Assembly (NCBI GenBank): GCA_022797145.1
Contig: JAAWKA010000010.1
Location: forward strand, 1-48,555
Reading direction: 5' to 3'
DNA from: Clostridia bacterium
Lineage (GTDB): Bacteria > Bacillota > Clostridia > TANB77 > CAG-508
Length of the DNA: 48,555 nt
Under the pieces are notes generated by a model. It was not told the origin of the DNA. It did no database searches and saw nothing but the letters and a program-made list of their open reading frames with translations. The first letter of the stretch is position 1, and each line of letters begins with the position of its first letter. Shown here one piece after another: positions 8,752-18,458 of this stretch. The position numbers and the translations under genes are program-made.

Positions 8752-11700
8752 ATGAATTCGCTTATACAAATATTAGCAAAGTCAGATAAATTTAATCAAT
8801 ATTTACAAAACTTGAAAAAAAATATAGGCCCAGTTGTGCTAACTGGGCTTACTGATATTTCAAAAGTGCAATTTGCATATGCTACAAAACAGAGTTTAAA
8901 AAAGAATCTATTAATTGTCACATATAATGAAATACAAGCAAAAAAAATCCTACAAGATATGAAATATTTTACAGATGAAGTAATATTTTTACCTAAAAAA
9001 GAAATTGTAACATACGATTATATTGCAGAAAGTAAGGAAATATCATATGAAAGAATAGAGGGATTAAACAAAATTTACTCAAAAAATGCGCCTATTGTTA
9101 TAACATCAATAGAAGCATTAATGCAACCAATAATACCAAAAGAAATATTATATAAACAAATTCAAGATTTTAAAGTAGGTAAAACTTATTCAATAGAAAA
9201 AATAAAGCAAAACTTAATCTATTTAGGTTATGTAAGAACAGAAATAATCGAGGGAAGAGGACAATTTAGTATACGAGGTGGAATTATTGATATAGCTATA
9301 ACACAAAAAAAAGGGGTAAGAATAGAATTTTGGGGTGATGAAATAGATGGTATGAGATATTTTAATATTTCAACACAACGTTCTATTGAAGAAATTAAAC
9401 AAATAGTAATATATCCAGCTAATGAATATGTTTTGCAAGGAGATATAGAATTAGCATGTCAGGAAATACAAAATAAATATGATAAAGAACAATATAAAGA
9501 TAATATAAAACAAGATATAGAGTTAATAAAAACAGGAAATTATATAAGTAAAATAGATAAATATTATAATTGTTTTTATGAAAGTACTAATAATTTATTA
9601 AGCTATTTTGAAAAAGAATATTTAGTATTTTTAGATGAGAAATTAAAAATAGAAAAAAGAGTTAAAAACATTTTAATAGATAATCAAAATGTACAAAAAG
9701 CTTTAACAGAAAAAGAAAAAATAATTCCAGAGGCAATAACTAAATTATATTCTTATGAAGAAATAATAAATGCAACACTAAAAATACAAATGGTTTATTT
9801 AGAAAGACAAGATATACTGGGAGAAGAAAGAGGTGATTGTCAAAAAAACAATAAAATAAATTTCAAAACAAGAGAAATAAATTTCTATAAAAGTAGTATG
9901 GAGCTATTTTTAGAAGAAATACAAACAGCAGTAAAAAATAAAAAAACAATTGTAATTTTAGCAGGAAACAAAGATAATGTTAAAAAATTATTAAAATTAT
10001 TATTAGAGAAGGAAATTTCACATAAATATATAGAAAAATTAGAAGAAGAACTAGAAGTAGGAAAAGTTATAGTTTCAGAAGGAAACCTATCAATAGGGGT
10101 TGAAAACTATGAATTAGGCTTAATAGTAATAAGTAGTCAAGAATTATTTAATAAAGAAACAAAGAAAAAAAGAAAATCAAATTTAGCTTTTAATGAAGGA
10201 GAAAAAATAGTATTTGCAGACCTAAAAGTTGGAGATTATATAGTTCACAAAAGTCATGGGATAGGTCAATTTATAGGAGTAAATACAATAAGGGCAGATA
10301 ATATAACAAAAGATTATATAAAAATAAAATATAAAGATGAAGATATTTTATATATTCCAACAAATCAACTAGATAATATTAGAAAATATATTGGAGGAGG
10401 AGAGGCATTACCAAAGTTAAATAGATTAGGAAGTAAAGAATGGACAAATACAAAAAATAAAGTAAAATCAAATTTAAGAGAAGTAGCAAAAAATTTAATA
10501 GAACTATATGCAAAAAGACAAAAACAAAAAGGGTTTGTATTTTCAAAAGATACACCTTGGCAAAATCAATTTGAGGATAATTTTCCATATATAGAAACAG
10601 ATGACCAGTTAAGATGCATAGATGAAGTAAAAAAAGATATGGAACAAGAAAAACCAATGGATAGACTTCTTTGTGGAGATGTAGGGTATGGGAAAACAGA
10701 AGTAGCAATTCGTGCAGCTTTTAAAGCATGCATGGACAATAAACAAGTAGCATATTTAGTACCAACTACAGTACTTGCAAATCAACAATATGAGAGTTTC
10801 AAAGGAAGAATGGAAGAATTTGCCCTAAAAGTGGAACTTTTGAATAGATTTAGAACAAAAAAGGAACAACAAGAAATAGTAAAAAAATTAAAACTTGGAG
10901 AAATAGATGTAGTAATAGGAACACATAGAATATTAAGTAAAGATGTTGAATATAAGGATTTAGGATTACTTATCATAGACGAAGAACATAGATTTGGAGT
11001 AAAAGATAAAGAGAAAATAAAAGAATTAAAAACAAATGTAGATGTATTAACTATGACAGCAACACCGATACCTAGAACATTACATATGTCTATTGTTGGA
11101 GTTAGAGATATGTCTGTTATATATGAACCACCACAAAATAGAAAACCAGTTCAAACATATGTATTAGAGTATGATCAAGAAGTAATAAGGGAAGCCATAA
11201 CAAGAGAATTAGAAAGAGAAGGTCAAGTATTCTACTTATATAATAATGTTGAAGGAATAATAAGAAAAAAAGAAGAGATTTCAAGACTTATTCCAGAAGC
11301 CAAGGTTGCTTTTGCACATGGAAAAATGACAGGAAAAGAATTAGAAGAAATCATGTTAAACTTTATAAACAAGGAAATTGACATATTAGTTTGCACAACT
11401 ATATTAGAATCAGGAATAGACATACCAAATGCAAATACAATAATAGTAGAAAATGCAGATAGATTAGGACTTGCACAATTATATCAAATAAGAGGAAGAG
11501 TTGGAAGAAGTAATACTCAAAGCTATGCATATATTACATATAAACCAGATAAATTATTATCAGAAGTAGCAGACAAAAGATTAAAAGCAATAAAAGAATT
11601 TACAGAATTTGGATCAGGATTTAAAATAGCAATGAGAGATTTGGAAATAAGAGGAGCAGGAAGCTTACTAGGAGAAATACAACATGGACATATGGATCAA

Positions 11701-12213
11701 GTAGGATATGACACATATTGCAAGTTATTAGATGAAGTTATAAAAGAGATTCAGGGACAAAAAGTAGAAGAAGAAATAGATGTACAAATAGATATAAATA
11801 TATCAAGCTATATATCAGATGAATATATAGAAAATAGTAGTCAGAAAATAGAGATATATCAAAACATAGCACTTTGTAGAACAGAAGAAGATATACAAAA
11901 TGTAATAGACGAAATAATTGATAGATATGGACAAATGCCAGAGGAAGTAAATAATTTATTAGAAATAGCGAGAATAAAGGAACTATGCAAAAAAAGACAT
12001 ATTTTAAAAATATCTAGTAAAAAAGATAGTATAGTATTTAACTTTGTTGCAAATAATTTTAATATGGAAAATGTTGAAATATTATTAAAAAAATATAAAA
12101 ATCAAATAAAATTCTCACCAGGAAAAGAGCCTTATATATCTTTTAAAATAAATAGTAATTCAGATAACATAATAATAAAAAATATAAAAGAATTTTTAGA
12201 AACTATAAAATAG
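8752..12213 (+). CDS. mfd: Transcription-repair coupling factor Mfd
   Basis: At 1153 residues it has the normal length. Mfd displaces RNA polymerase stalled at DNA damage and recruits UvrA. Domain order: a UvrB-like N-terminal module (about 1-330), an RNA polymerase-interacting (CarD-like) domain at about 488-555 (VGDYIVHKSHGIGQFIGV), a RecG-like helicase with Walker A GDVGYGKTE near 642 and DEEH near 743, a helicase C domain ending in QIRGRVGR, and a C-terminal TRCF domain. Start ATG follows a TAAGGAG ribosome site. The downstream methyltransferase gene begins 12 bases after the stop, so the two are likely cotranscribed. All core motifs appear intact. Confidence 0.98.
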   Translation: MNSLIQILAKSDKFNQYLQNLKKNIGPVVLTGLTDISKVQFAYATKQSLKKNLLIVTYNEIQAKKILQDMKYFTDEVIFLPKKEIVTYDYIAESKEISYERIEGLNKIYSKNAPIVITSIEALMQPIIPKEILYKQIQDFKVGKTYSIEKIKQNLIYLGYVRTEIIEGRGQFSIRGGIIDIAITQKKGVRIEFWGDEIDGMRYFNISTQRSIEEIKQIVIYPANEYVLQGDIELACQEIQNKYDKEQYKDNIKQDIELIKTGNYISKIDKYYNCFYESTNNLLSYFEKEYLVFLDEKLKIEKRVKNILIDNQNVQKALTEKEKIIPEAITKLYSYEEIINATLKIQMVYLERQDILGEERGDCQKNNKINFKTREINFYKSSMELFLEEIQTAVKNKKTIVILAGNKDNVKKLLKLLLEKEISHKYIEKLEEELEVGKVIVSEGNLSIGVENYELGLIVISSQELFNKETKKKRKSNLAFNEGEKIVFADLKVGDYIVHKSHGIGQFIGVNTIRADNITKDYIKIKYKDEDILYIPTNQLDNIRKYIGGGEALPKLNRLGSKEWTNTKNKVKSNLREVAKNLIELYAKRQKQKGFVFSKDTPWQNQFEDNFPYIETDDQLRCIDEVKKDMEQEKPMDRLLCGDVGYGKTEVAIRAAFKACMDNKQVAYLVPTTVLANQQYESFKGRMEEFALKVELLNRFRTKKEQQEIVKKLKLGEIDVVIGTHRILSKDVEYKDLGLLIIDEEHRFGVKDKEKIKELKTNVDVLTMTATPIPRTLHMSIVGVRDMSVIYEPPQNRKPVQTYVLEYDQEVIREAITRELEREGQVFYLYNNVEGIIRKKEEISRLIPEAKVAFAHGKMTGKELEEIMLNFINKEIDILVCTTILESGIDIPNANTIIVENADRLGLAQLYQIRGRVGRSNTQSYAYITYKPDKLLSEVADKRLKAIKEFTEFGSGFKIAMRDLEIRGAGSLLGEIQHGHMDQVGYDTYCKLLDEVIKEIQGQKVEEEIDVQIDINISSYISDEYIENSSQKIEIYQNIALCRTEEDIQNVIDEIIDRYGQMPEEVNNLLEIARIKELCKKRHILKISSKKDSIVFNFVANNFNMENVEILLKKYKNQIKFSPGKEPYISFKINSNSDNIIIKNIKEFLETIK

Positions 12214-12225
12214 GAGAAAATAAAA

Positions 12226-13017
12226 ATGCAAGTTATTACAAGTAAAGATAACGAAACTATCAAAAATATAAGGAAGTTAAAAGAAAAGAAATATAGAGAT
12301 AGTACTAATAAATATATAATAGAGGGAATTAAATTGATACAAGAGGCAATAGAAGAAAAAGCTTTAATAGATACAATTGTAATATGTGAAGATTGCGTGC
12401 AACAAAAACAAATAGAGGCAAAGGTATTGTATGAAATTGCAAAGTTTAATTGTATATATGTTAGTTCAAAAATATTTGATCTTATAACAGAAGTAACAAA
12501 TCCACAGGGGATACTTGCAATTATAGATAGAGGAGAAAGTAAAAAAGAATTAGACTATACAAAAGATATAATACTTGTACTAGAAGATATACAAGATCCA
12601 GGAAATTTAGGAACAATATTAAGAACAGCCGATAGTGTAGGACTGAATCAAATATTAATATCAAAAAAAACAGCAGATGTATATAATTCAAAAGTGATAA
12701 GATCAACTATGGGGGCAATTTTTAGAATTAATATTGTTCAAACAGAGGATTTAGAAAAAAATTTAAAAGAAATAAAAAAACATAAATTTAAAGTAATGGT
12801 TACATCTTTACAAGCTGAAGAAGATATCTATGAAGTAGATTATACGAAAAAAGTAATTGTAATAGGAAATGAAGCAAAGGGGGTATCACAACAGATATTA
12901 AAACTAGCAGATAATAAAATAAAGATACCAATGATTGGAAAAACAGAAAGCTTAAATGTAGCAGTTGCAACAAGTATTATATTGTATGAATATGTAAGAC
13001 AAAAAAGAGGAAAATAA
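12226..13017 (+). CDS. TrmH/SpoU-family RNA 2'-O-methyltransferase
   Basis: A 263-residue SPOUT-fold enzyme that transfers methyl from S-adenosylmethionine to a ribose 2'-OH in rRNA or tRNA. The N-terminal substrate-binding domain (residues 1-95, ITSKDNETIKNIRKLKEKK) is followed by the knot domain with motif 1 DPGNLGTILRTADSVG, motif 2 VIGNEAKGVS and motif 3 IPMIGKTESLNVAVATSI. These motifs are typical of the RlmB/YsgA-like branch; the exact target nucleotide cannot be read from sequence. It starts 12 bases after mfd with a TAGGAGA ribosome site that overlaps the mfd stop codon, so the two form an operon. It ends in a bidirectional terminator shared with the convergent DUF4364 gene. Confidence 0.92.
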   Translation: MQVITSKDNETIKNIRKLKEKKYRDSTNKYIIEGIKLIQEAIEEKALIDTIVICEDCVQQKQIEAKVLYEIAKFNCIYVSSKIFDLITEVTNPQGILAIIDRGESKKELDYTKDIILVLEDIQDPGNLGTILRTADSVGLNQILISKKTADVYNSKVIRSTMGAIFRINIVQTEDLEKNLKEIKKHKFKVMVTSLQAEEDIYEVDYTKKVIVIGNEAKGVSQQILKLADNKIKIPMIGKTESLNVAVATSIILYEYVRQKRGK

Positions 13018-13045
13018 TAAAAGTAATATTATTTAATCCTCTTTT
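13003..13045. terminator. Bidirectional terminator between convergent genes
   Basis: AAAAGAGGA plus AAATAATA at 13003-13019 pair with TATTATTT (13027-13034) and TCCTCTTTT (13037-13045). The hairpin covers the last codons of both flanking genes and carries A/T tails on both sides. Confidence 0.75.
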
Positions 13046-13572
13046 CTAGTTAAAAGTTCCATAATAATAGGAAATATTTCTGTATAATTATTTTCCCATT
13101 TTTGGGATATGGTTTTAGCTTGTTCTATAGAATCAGCAGGAAGTTTAATTTCAAATATAGATAAATTATTTTCTATTATTTTACAAGTAACTATAAAGTG
13201 ATTCTCATCTTTTGCCATAAATTCAGAAATTGCATATTTTAAATTCTGAACTTCTTGAACTTCGCCATGTAAAGTATTTTCAATTTGTAGTTTTAAGATA
13301 CCAGGAAGAAGGTCATTAGTTAGCTCTAAAGTATTAATTCCAGCTTGAGTAATTTTATATAAAGTTTCTCCATCATTAACATATCCTATAATATATTTTT
13401 CATTTAACAAATCTAATAAAAATTGTTGAAAATAAAAATAGTTCATATCTTGAATAGACAATACTAATTTGAATAAGCCATTATTACTAATAGGCTTATT
13501 TAAATTATTTAATATATATAAAATTAATACTTTATTTTCTGCTAAAGTTTCACTATCTGATGTCAGTTTCAT
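13033..13572 (-). CDS. DUF4364 family protein
   Basis: A protein of 179 residues from the ATG at 13572. I prefer this start because AAAGGAG lies six bases upstream; an ATG at 13590 is in frame but overlaps the engB stop codon and lacks a ribosome site. The sequence fits DUF4364: a winged-helix-like N-terminal half (LILYILNNLNKPISNNGLFKLVL, YIIGYVNDGETLYKITQAGI) and an alpha/beta C-terminal half. Family members are typical of Clostridia and are thought to be DNA-binding regulators, but no target is known. It is immediately downstream of engB and probably cotranscribed with engB and serS. Confidence 0.85.
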   Translation of the reverse strand: MKLTSDSETLAENKVLILYILNNLNKPISNNGLFKLVLSIQDMNYFYFQQFLLDLLNEKYIIGYVNDGETLYKITQAGINTLELTNDLLPGILKLQIENTLHGEVQEVQNLKYAISEFMAKDENHFIVTCKIIENNLSIFEIKLPADSIEQAKTISQKWENNYTEIFPIIMELLTRKED

Positions 13573-13586
13573 AAAGTAGTCTCCTT

Positions 13587-14171
13587 TCATTGATTAATGT
13601 GTTTTTCTATTTCTTTCCAAACAGTCTCAGAATAATTTTTTTTCTCAGAAGAAAAAGGCATAATAGTACTAAAAGATATACCAAAATCTTTTTTTAAAGC
13701 TTCAACATAAAGAGAAACTTTTGTTGGGGCAATTTTATCTGCCTTATTTGCTAAAACAATAAAAGGTAGATTAGATCTTAAAATATAATCATACATAAGA
13801 ATATCATTACTAGTAGGAGTATGACGAATATCAACTAAAAATACAATAAGTACAATTTGTGATCTTTTTGTCAAATATTCTTCTGTGAATTTGCCAACTT
13901 TTTCTTGCTCTTGTTTAGACATTTTACTATAACCATATCCAGGAAGATCAACAAAGTAAAATAAGTTATCCATATTATAAAAATTAAGGAGTCTAGTTTT
14001 ACCAGGTTGACTACTAGTTCTTGCAAGAGACTTTCTATTTATCATAGTGTTTATAAAAGAAGATTTACCAACATTAGATTTACCAACTAAAACAACTTCA
14101 GGTAAATTACTAGTAGGATATTGCTCTTTACGAACACAAGATATTTCAAATTGTGGATTTTTTATTATCAT
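13587..14171 (-). CDS. engB: Ribosome biogenesis GTP-binding protein EngB/YsxC
   Basis: A 194-residue GTPase needed for late 50S subunit assembly. All G motifs are present: G1 GKSNVGKSS (residues 30-38), a switch I Thr region (SQPGKTR), G3 DLPGYG, G4 NKAD and G5 SSEK. Length is normal. The start ATG has an AAGGA site 8 bases upstream. It lies 52 bases after serS on the same strand, and its stop codon overlaps the alternative start of the DUF4364 gene. In many Firmicutes engB sits behind lon or clpX; here it follows serS. Confidence 0.96.
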   Translation of the reverse strand: MIIKNPQFEISCVRKEQYPTSNLPEVVLVGKSNVGKSSFINTMINRKSLARTSSQPGKTRLLNFYNMDNLFYFVDLPGYGYSKMSKQEQEKVGKFTEEYLTKRSQIVLIVFLVDIRHTPTSNDILMYDYILRSNLPFIVLANKADKIAPTKVSLYVEALKKDFGISFSTIMPFSSEKKNYSETVWKEIEKHINQ

Positions 14172-14223
14172 ATAATATATCCTTAAATTATATTTAGATT
14201 TTTTATGGAAAAAACTATAAAAC

Positions 14224-15510
14224 CTATTTATTAGGTATAAGAAGCTCTATACCTCCCATATAAGGTTGTAACACTTTTGGAATTCGAACACTGCCATCTT
14301 TATTGTAATTATTTTCTAAAAAGGCAATAAGCATACGAGGAGGAGCAACAACAGTATTATTCAAAGTATGGGCAAAGTAATTTCCCTTTTCACCTTTTAT
14401 ACGAATACCTAGTCTTCTACTTTGAGCATCTGTTAAATTAGAACAACTACCAACTTCAAAATATTTTTTTTGTCTAGGACTCCAAGCTTCAACATCAACA
14501 CTTTTGGACTTAAGATCGGCTAAATCACCACTACAACATTCAAGAGTACGAACAGGAATATCTAAACTCCTAAATAATTCTACAGTATAAGACCACATCT
14601 TATCATACCACATATAACTATCCTCAGGTTCACAAACAACAATCATTTCTTGTTTTTCAAATTGATGAATACGATATATTCCACGTTCTTCAATACCATG
14701 AGCACCTTTTTCTTTTCTAAAACAAGGAGAGTAAGAAGTCATAGTATAAGGAAGATTGTTTTTTTGTAAAATCTGTTCTTTAAATTTACCAATCATAGAA
14801 TGCTCACTAGTACCAATTAAATACAAATCTTCTCCTTCAATTTTATACATCATAGCATCCATTTCTTCAAAACTCATAACCCCATTAACAACATCAGAAC
14901 GAATCATAAAAGGAGGTACACAATAGGTAAAACCTTTATTAATCATAAAGTCTCTAGCATAAGAAATAATAGCAGAATGAAGTCTAGCCATATCTCCAAG
15001 TAAATAATAAAATCCATTACCAGAAACCCTGCGAGCAGCTTCTAAATCTATACCAGAGAAACTATCAAATATATCTGTATGATATGGAATTTCAAAATCT
15101 GGACAAAATGGATCACCAAATTTTTCAACTTCAATATTTTGGCTATCATCTTTTCCTATAGGAACACTATCATGTATAATATTTGGAAGTTTCATCATAA
15201 TTTCTTTGATAGAAGCAGCATACTGTATTTCAAGTTCTTCATTATGAGAAAGATCTTTATTAATTAAAGAAACTTTAGTTTTTATTGCTTCAGCTTCTTT
15301 AGTTTTTCCTTCTTTCATAAGAGTTCCTATTTCAGAGCTAAGACTATTACGAAGAGAACGAAGATCATCTCCTTTAAGTTTAATCTCTCTATTTTTAGTA
15401 TCTAAATCCAAAACTTCATCAACTAAAATTAGTTTATGATCTTGAAATTTTTTCTTAATGTTATCTTTAACTAAATTGGGATTTTCTCTAATAAATTTAA
15501 TATCTAACAT
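14224..15510 (-). CDS. serS: Serine--tRNA ligase
   Basis: A 428-residue class II synthetase that charges tRNA-Ser (and tRNA-Sec) with serine. The N-terminal coiled-coil tRNA-binding arm spans about residues 25-105 (LDTKNREIKLKGDDLRSLRN). The catalytic domain has motif 2 (SPCFRKEKGAHGIEERGIYR) and motif 3 near the end (NNTVVAPPRMLIAFLENN). Start ATG follows AAGGAG. Expression is controlled by the T-box leader at 15577-15760, so it should rise when uncharged tRNA-Ser accumulates. Probably the first gene of a serS-engB-DUF4364 operon. Confidence 0.98.
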   Translation of the reverse strand: MLDIKFIRENPNLVKDNIKKKFQDHKLILVDEVLDLDTKNREIKLKGDDLRSLRNSLSSEIGTLMKEGKTKEAEAIKTKVSLINKDLSHNEELEIQYAASIKEIMMKLPNIIHDSVPIGKDDSQNIEVEKFGDPFCPDFEIPYHTDIFDSFSGIDLEAARRVSGNGFYYLLGDMARLHSAIISYARDFMINKGFTYCVPPFMIRSDVVNGVMSFEEMDAMMYKIEGEDLYLIGTSEHSMIGKFKEQILQKNNLPYTMTSYSPCFRKEKGAHGIEERGIYRIHQFEKQEMIVVCEPEDSYMWYDKMWSYTVELFRSLDIPVRTLECCSGDLADLKSKSVDVEAWSPRQKKYFEVGSCSNLTDAQSRRLGIRIKGEKGNYFAHTLNNTVVAPPRMLIAFLENNYNKDGSVRIPKVLQPYMGGIELLIPNK

Positions 15511-15576
15511 AAAAACACTCCTTTTTTGTTTATTAAGAACACTTATTTTCTAAATATATATGGAACCAATTAAATC

Positions 15577-15760
15577 AAAAATCGCCCTTATGAAAACATA
15601 AGGACGAAAAACTTCGTGGTGCCACCTTAATTACTAAATAAATTAGTATCTTATCTATGCTATAACCTACATAACCCGGTTTAGTTTTTTAGACTAAAAG
15701 CAATAAAAGTAGATTCCTAAAGTGTTTTAGCCAAACTTCCACCAATTGCAGGCTCTCTAT
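15577..15760 (-). promoter_or_regulatory. T-box riboswitch (tRNA-Ser responsive) upstream of serS
   Basis: Read on the reverse strand, stem I opens with GAGAGCCTGC and the GGTGGAAG motif. A TCT serine specifier in a GAATCTAC context lies at 15711-15713, and the T-box sequence AAGGTGGCACCACG at 15615-15628. A terminator hairpin (CGTCCTTATG...CATAAGGGCG, then ATTTTT) occupies 15577-15606. Binding of uncharged tRNA-Ser would favour the antiterminator and allow serS transcription. Order and spacing fit the family well. Confidence 0.93.
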
Positions 15761-15968
15761 ATAAAACTTAAATTAGTACTATTCTTTTATATAAACTTTA
15801 ATTATAATATAACAAGTTTATCATACTTTTATGTAAAATACAATAGTAATTTTATAATTATATTATTTTAAATAGTTTTTTCTAAATTTAATAATTTTGA
15901 TTAAGAATAGATAATAATGGGAAAGATAAATTATAGATAATTTATAATCCTGAAAGAAGGGAAAAATA
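15761..15968. other. Divergent promoter region of serS and the exchanger gene
   Basis: Very AT-rich; several TATAAT-like hexamers occur on both strands. I cannot single out one promoter with confidence. Confidence 0.3.
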
Positions 15969-16825
15969 ATGGGGCTATTATGGGAAATAGGAAAATTTAT
16001 TTTTTATGCACTTTTGATTGTTGTTATATCTAAATATATTTTGGTAAAGCTTCTAAGAAAACTTGCACGGAAGTCTTAATTTAAAAGCAAAAACAGTACG
16101 GAAATATAGCTGGAATTGCTACTTCTATGCCAGAGTTTTTAAGTGTTAGTTTTGCTGCTGCAAGTGGTTTAATAACTGCTAGCTTATATAATATATTAAG
16201 TTCTAATATAATTAACTTACTACAATACATAGGGGCAATAACTTTAAATAAAAATTGGAACAAATTACAAAATACAGCATTAAAAATAGATTTAGTAATG
16301 GTAATAATAACTATTATAATTCCATTTGTATTAACATTAATGAATATACAAGTTAATGCTATGATAATTCCTATGTTTATTCTATTTTTTATACTATTTT
16401 ATTATATAAACATAAATTCTCATAAATTATATTTAAAAAAAGAAGAAAAGAAAGAAGAAGAAATCGTTACAAAAGAAAATAGATTTATAAAAGGAAAGAA
16501 AAAAATTATTATATCATATTCGATTTATCTATTATTTACAGGAATTATTTTATTTGTGATAGGAAATTTATTAAGCAATTCACTAGAAAATTTGTGTAAT
16601 AAGTTTTCTATACCACAATTTATAGTGGGAATTATTTTAGGCTTCATTACAAGTATGCCAGAATTAATTACATTTTTTGAGGCACAAAGACATCATAAAA
16701 AGGAAAAAAATGGAAACTTAGGAGTGGTAGAAGCAACGAATAATTTACTTACATCCAATTTATTGAATTTATTTATCATACAGAGTTTAGGAATATTATT
16801 ATATATAATTTTTAGAGGACTTTAG
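15969..16825 (+). pseudogene. Na+/Ca2+ exchanger-like membrane antiporter, broken by two frameshifts
   Basis: Reading from the ATG at 15969 (AGAAGGG ribosome site) with one base removed at 16068 and one at 16099 gives a continuous protein of about 284 residues; the longest unbroken part is 16127-16825. It has two inverted alpha-repeats of the CaCA family: GNIAGIATSMPEFLSVSF with NILSSNIINL in the N-half, and GIILGFITSMPELITFF with TNNLLTSNLLNL in the C-half. Several hydrophobic helices and a charged central loop (KKEEKKEEEIV) separate them. This would exchange Ca2+ for Na+ across the cytoplasmic membrane. Both breaks look like an extra C before GGA, the same signature as in the M26 gene, so sequence error is as likely as true inactivation. 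It is somewhat shorter than typical YrbG-like members. Confidence 0.8.
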
Positions 16826-16899
16826 TCTTTTTAGAATAAATATAAAATATGATGAATATAATATTAATAATAGTAAATCCAAAAAAAGGAGAGAATATT

Positions 16900-17193
16900 A
16901 TGCAGGAAGAATTTGTAAAGGAAGTTACACTTTCAGAAAAGACACAAGAAGAATTAAATATAGAACTTATAAAAAGTATTATGAAAACAAAAATGGATTT
17001 AGAAAATTCAAGTACAAACTATGAATATGCAGAAGATGAATTAATAGATTATTACTTATACCAAATAAAAGCTAACCAAGCAAAATTAAATTACTTATTA
17101 AGAAAGGCAAAAAAAAGTGGCATTATTTTAGACAGAATAAAAGAGTTAGAGCTAAGGAAAATGAAATATATTGAGGATACAGATGTAGTATAG
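16900..17193 (+). CDS. yaaL: DUF2508 (YaaL-like) protein
   Basis: A 97-residue protein from the ATG at 16900, chosen because AAAAGGAGAG lies just upstream; an in-frame ATG at 16849 has no ribosome site. The mostly helical, charged sequence includes the family's core pattern DLENSSTNYEYAEDELIDYY followed by LIDYYLYQIKANQAKLNYLL. Function is unknown. In Bacillus and Clostridia yaaL lies directly upstream of bofA, as here (66 bases), which supports both calls. Confidence 0.85.
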   Translation: MQEEFVKEVTLSEKTQEELNIELIKSIMKTKMDLENSSTNYEYAEDELIDYYLYQIKANQAKLNYLLRKAKKSGIILDRIKELELRKMKYIEDTDVV

Positions 17194-17259
17194 AGTAAAA
17201 AATATGAATATTTATTCAAGTTCAGACATAAGATTAAAAAAAGGACGAGGTGATTAAAC

Positions 17260-17529
17260 TTGGATACAAATACTATGATTGTCTATATAGCATGTATATG
17301 TTTTTTATTCATATTTGGAAAAATATTTATATTACCAATAAAAAGTATAATTAAACTAGTCATAAATTCATTACTAGGAGGAGTCATTATATACATAATA
17401 AACATGATAGGACTAATGTTTAATTTTCATATAGGTTTAAATTATATAACAGCAATTTTTATTGGAATACTAGGAATACCAGGAGCAATTTTATTGATTA
17501 TTTTAAGATTCTTTTTAGGAGGAGGCTAA
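17260..17529 (+). CDS. bofA: BofA family protein (pro-sigma-K processing inhibitor-like)
   Basis: An 89-residue, almost wholly hydrophobic protein with a TTG start preceded by GAGGTG. Three membrane segments are visible: VYIACICFLFIFGKIFI, LVINSLLGGVIIYIINMIGL and a C-terminal FIGILGIPGAILLIILRFFL. The motif LLGG...N.IG and the IGxLGxPGAxLL ending are typical. In sporulating Firmicutes BofA holds SpoIVFB inactive in the forespore membrane until sigma-K is needed. It also occurs in non-sporulating Clostridia, so by itself it does not prove sporulation. Its stop codon overlaps that of the convergent C39-like gene. Confidence 0.9.
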   Translation: MDTNTMIVYIACICFLFIFGKIFILPIKSIIKLVINSLLGGVIIYIINMIGLMFNFHIGLNYITAIFIGILGIPGAILLIILRFFLGGG

Positions 17530-18293
17530 TAACTTTCTATATATAAGGCTTTAGCAATATAGGGAGTAACTTCATTTATATTGTACCAACCAGAGCTTTT
17601 ACTAGTATTATCTAAGCCATTTGGATTAGATATATATACCATGTTGTTCTCATCAGTTGCAAGTAGTACCATATAATGGGAAGCAGTAGTCCAACGATTT
17701 TTTTCAGGTTTATTCCAAACACAAATTAAAACAGGACGATTGGTTTTTAAATGTGTTTGAAGGCTTTTATTAGATAGATGAGAAGAATCATAATAAAAAT
17801 CAGTATTTTTTATTTTAAAAGTATTATATAATTCTTCAGAAATTTTTGCATTGTCTAGTACAGGATAGTATTTTTGCCTTAGGTCCTCAGGAGTGTAATT
17901 TTGGTTATAACCACTAAGTATAGTTGCAATGGCTGTTATACCACAACCATTATCTTCCATAGTACCTCCCCAATATTTTTTATAAGACCAAGAGTAATTA
18001 CCATTTTGTTTATATTCTTTATAAGTTTTTTTATTAGATTCTATTGTTGTAAAAGTGGTAAAATAGCCATCTTTATTTTTGACTTTTTTTTGCCCAATAC
18101 CGCTATAATCTTTATTTATATCTTGTTTTATTATAGCATAATCAGAATTACTACTTATATTAGATAAATTATTAGCATTAGAAAATATGTATTCTATTAA
18201 TAAGCTAACATATTTTATACATAAACAAAAAAGTAATAGAATCAACAATAAAAAAATAGTTTTTCTAAAATTAGTTTTTTTCTTCTTCTTCAT
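17526..18293 (-). CDS. Membrane-anchored C39-like cysteine peptidase
   Basis: A 255-residue protein with a Lys-rich N-terminus followed by one hydrophobic segment (residues 12-34), then an extracytoplasmic domain. The Peptidase_C39_2-type core is visible: WGGTMEDNGCGITAIATILS with the catalytic Cys, SHYMVLLA with the His, and YISNPNG with the Asn/Asp. Likely a surface-bound papain-like protease or amidase; substrate unknown. The start has an AAGGTGG site. It is divergent from the two-component genes at 18459 and shares a 165-base intergenic region with them, so regulation by that system is possible (inference). No ABC transporter is adjacent, so a bacteriocin-leader peptidase role is not supported. 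Confidence 0.8.
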   Translation of the reverse strand: MKKKKKTNFRKTIFLLLILLLFCLCIKYVSLLIEYIFSNANNLSNISSNSDYAIIKQDINKDYSGIGQKKVKNKDGYFTTFTTIESNKKTYKEYKQNGNYSWSYKKYWGGTMEDNGCGITAIATILSGYNQNYTPEDLRQKYYPVLDNAKISEELYNTFKIKNTDFYYDSSHLSNKSLQTHLKTNRPVLICVWNKPEKNRWTTASHYMVLLATDENNMVYISNPNGLDNTSKSSGWYNINEVTPYIAKALYIESY

Positions 18294-18458
18294 ACCAATT
18301 CCACCTTACATAAAATTTATTTATAGTATACAAATAAAAATAAACAAGAGTTTTAAGAAAGAATTAACAAAATCTTAAATTTTTCTTACAATTTCAATAA
18401 GATAGTGAAAAATAAAAGAGTATATGTTATAATTTCCTCAAAAAGGGTGGAATTATAA

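Noticed and set aside
17260..17529. Proof that the organism sporulates
   Set aside because: BofA-family proteins also occur in Clostridia not known to sporulate, and no other sporulation gene is present here.
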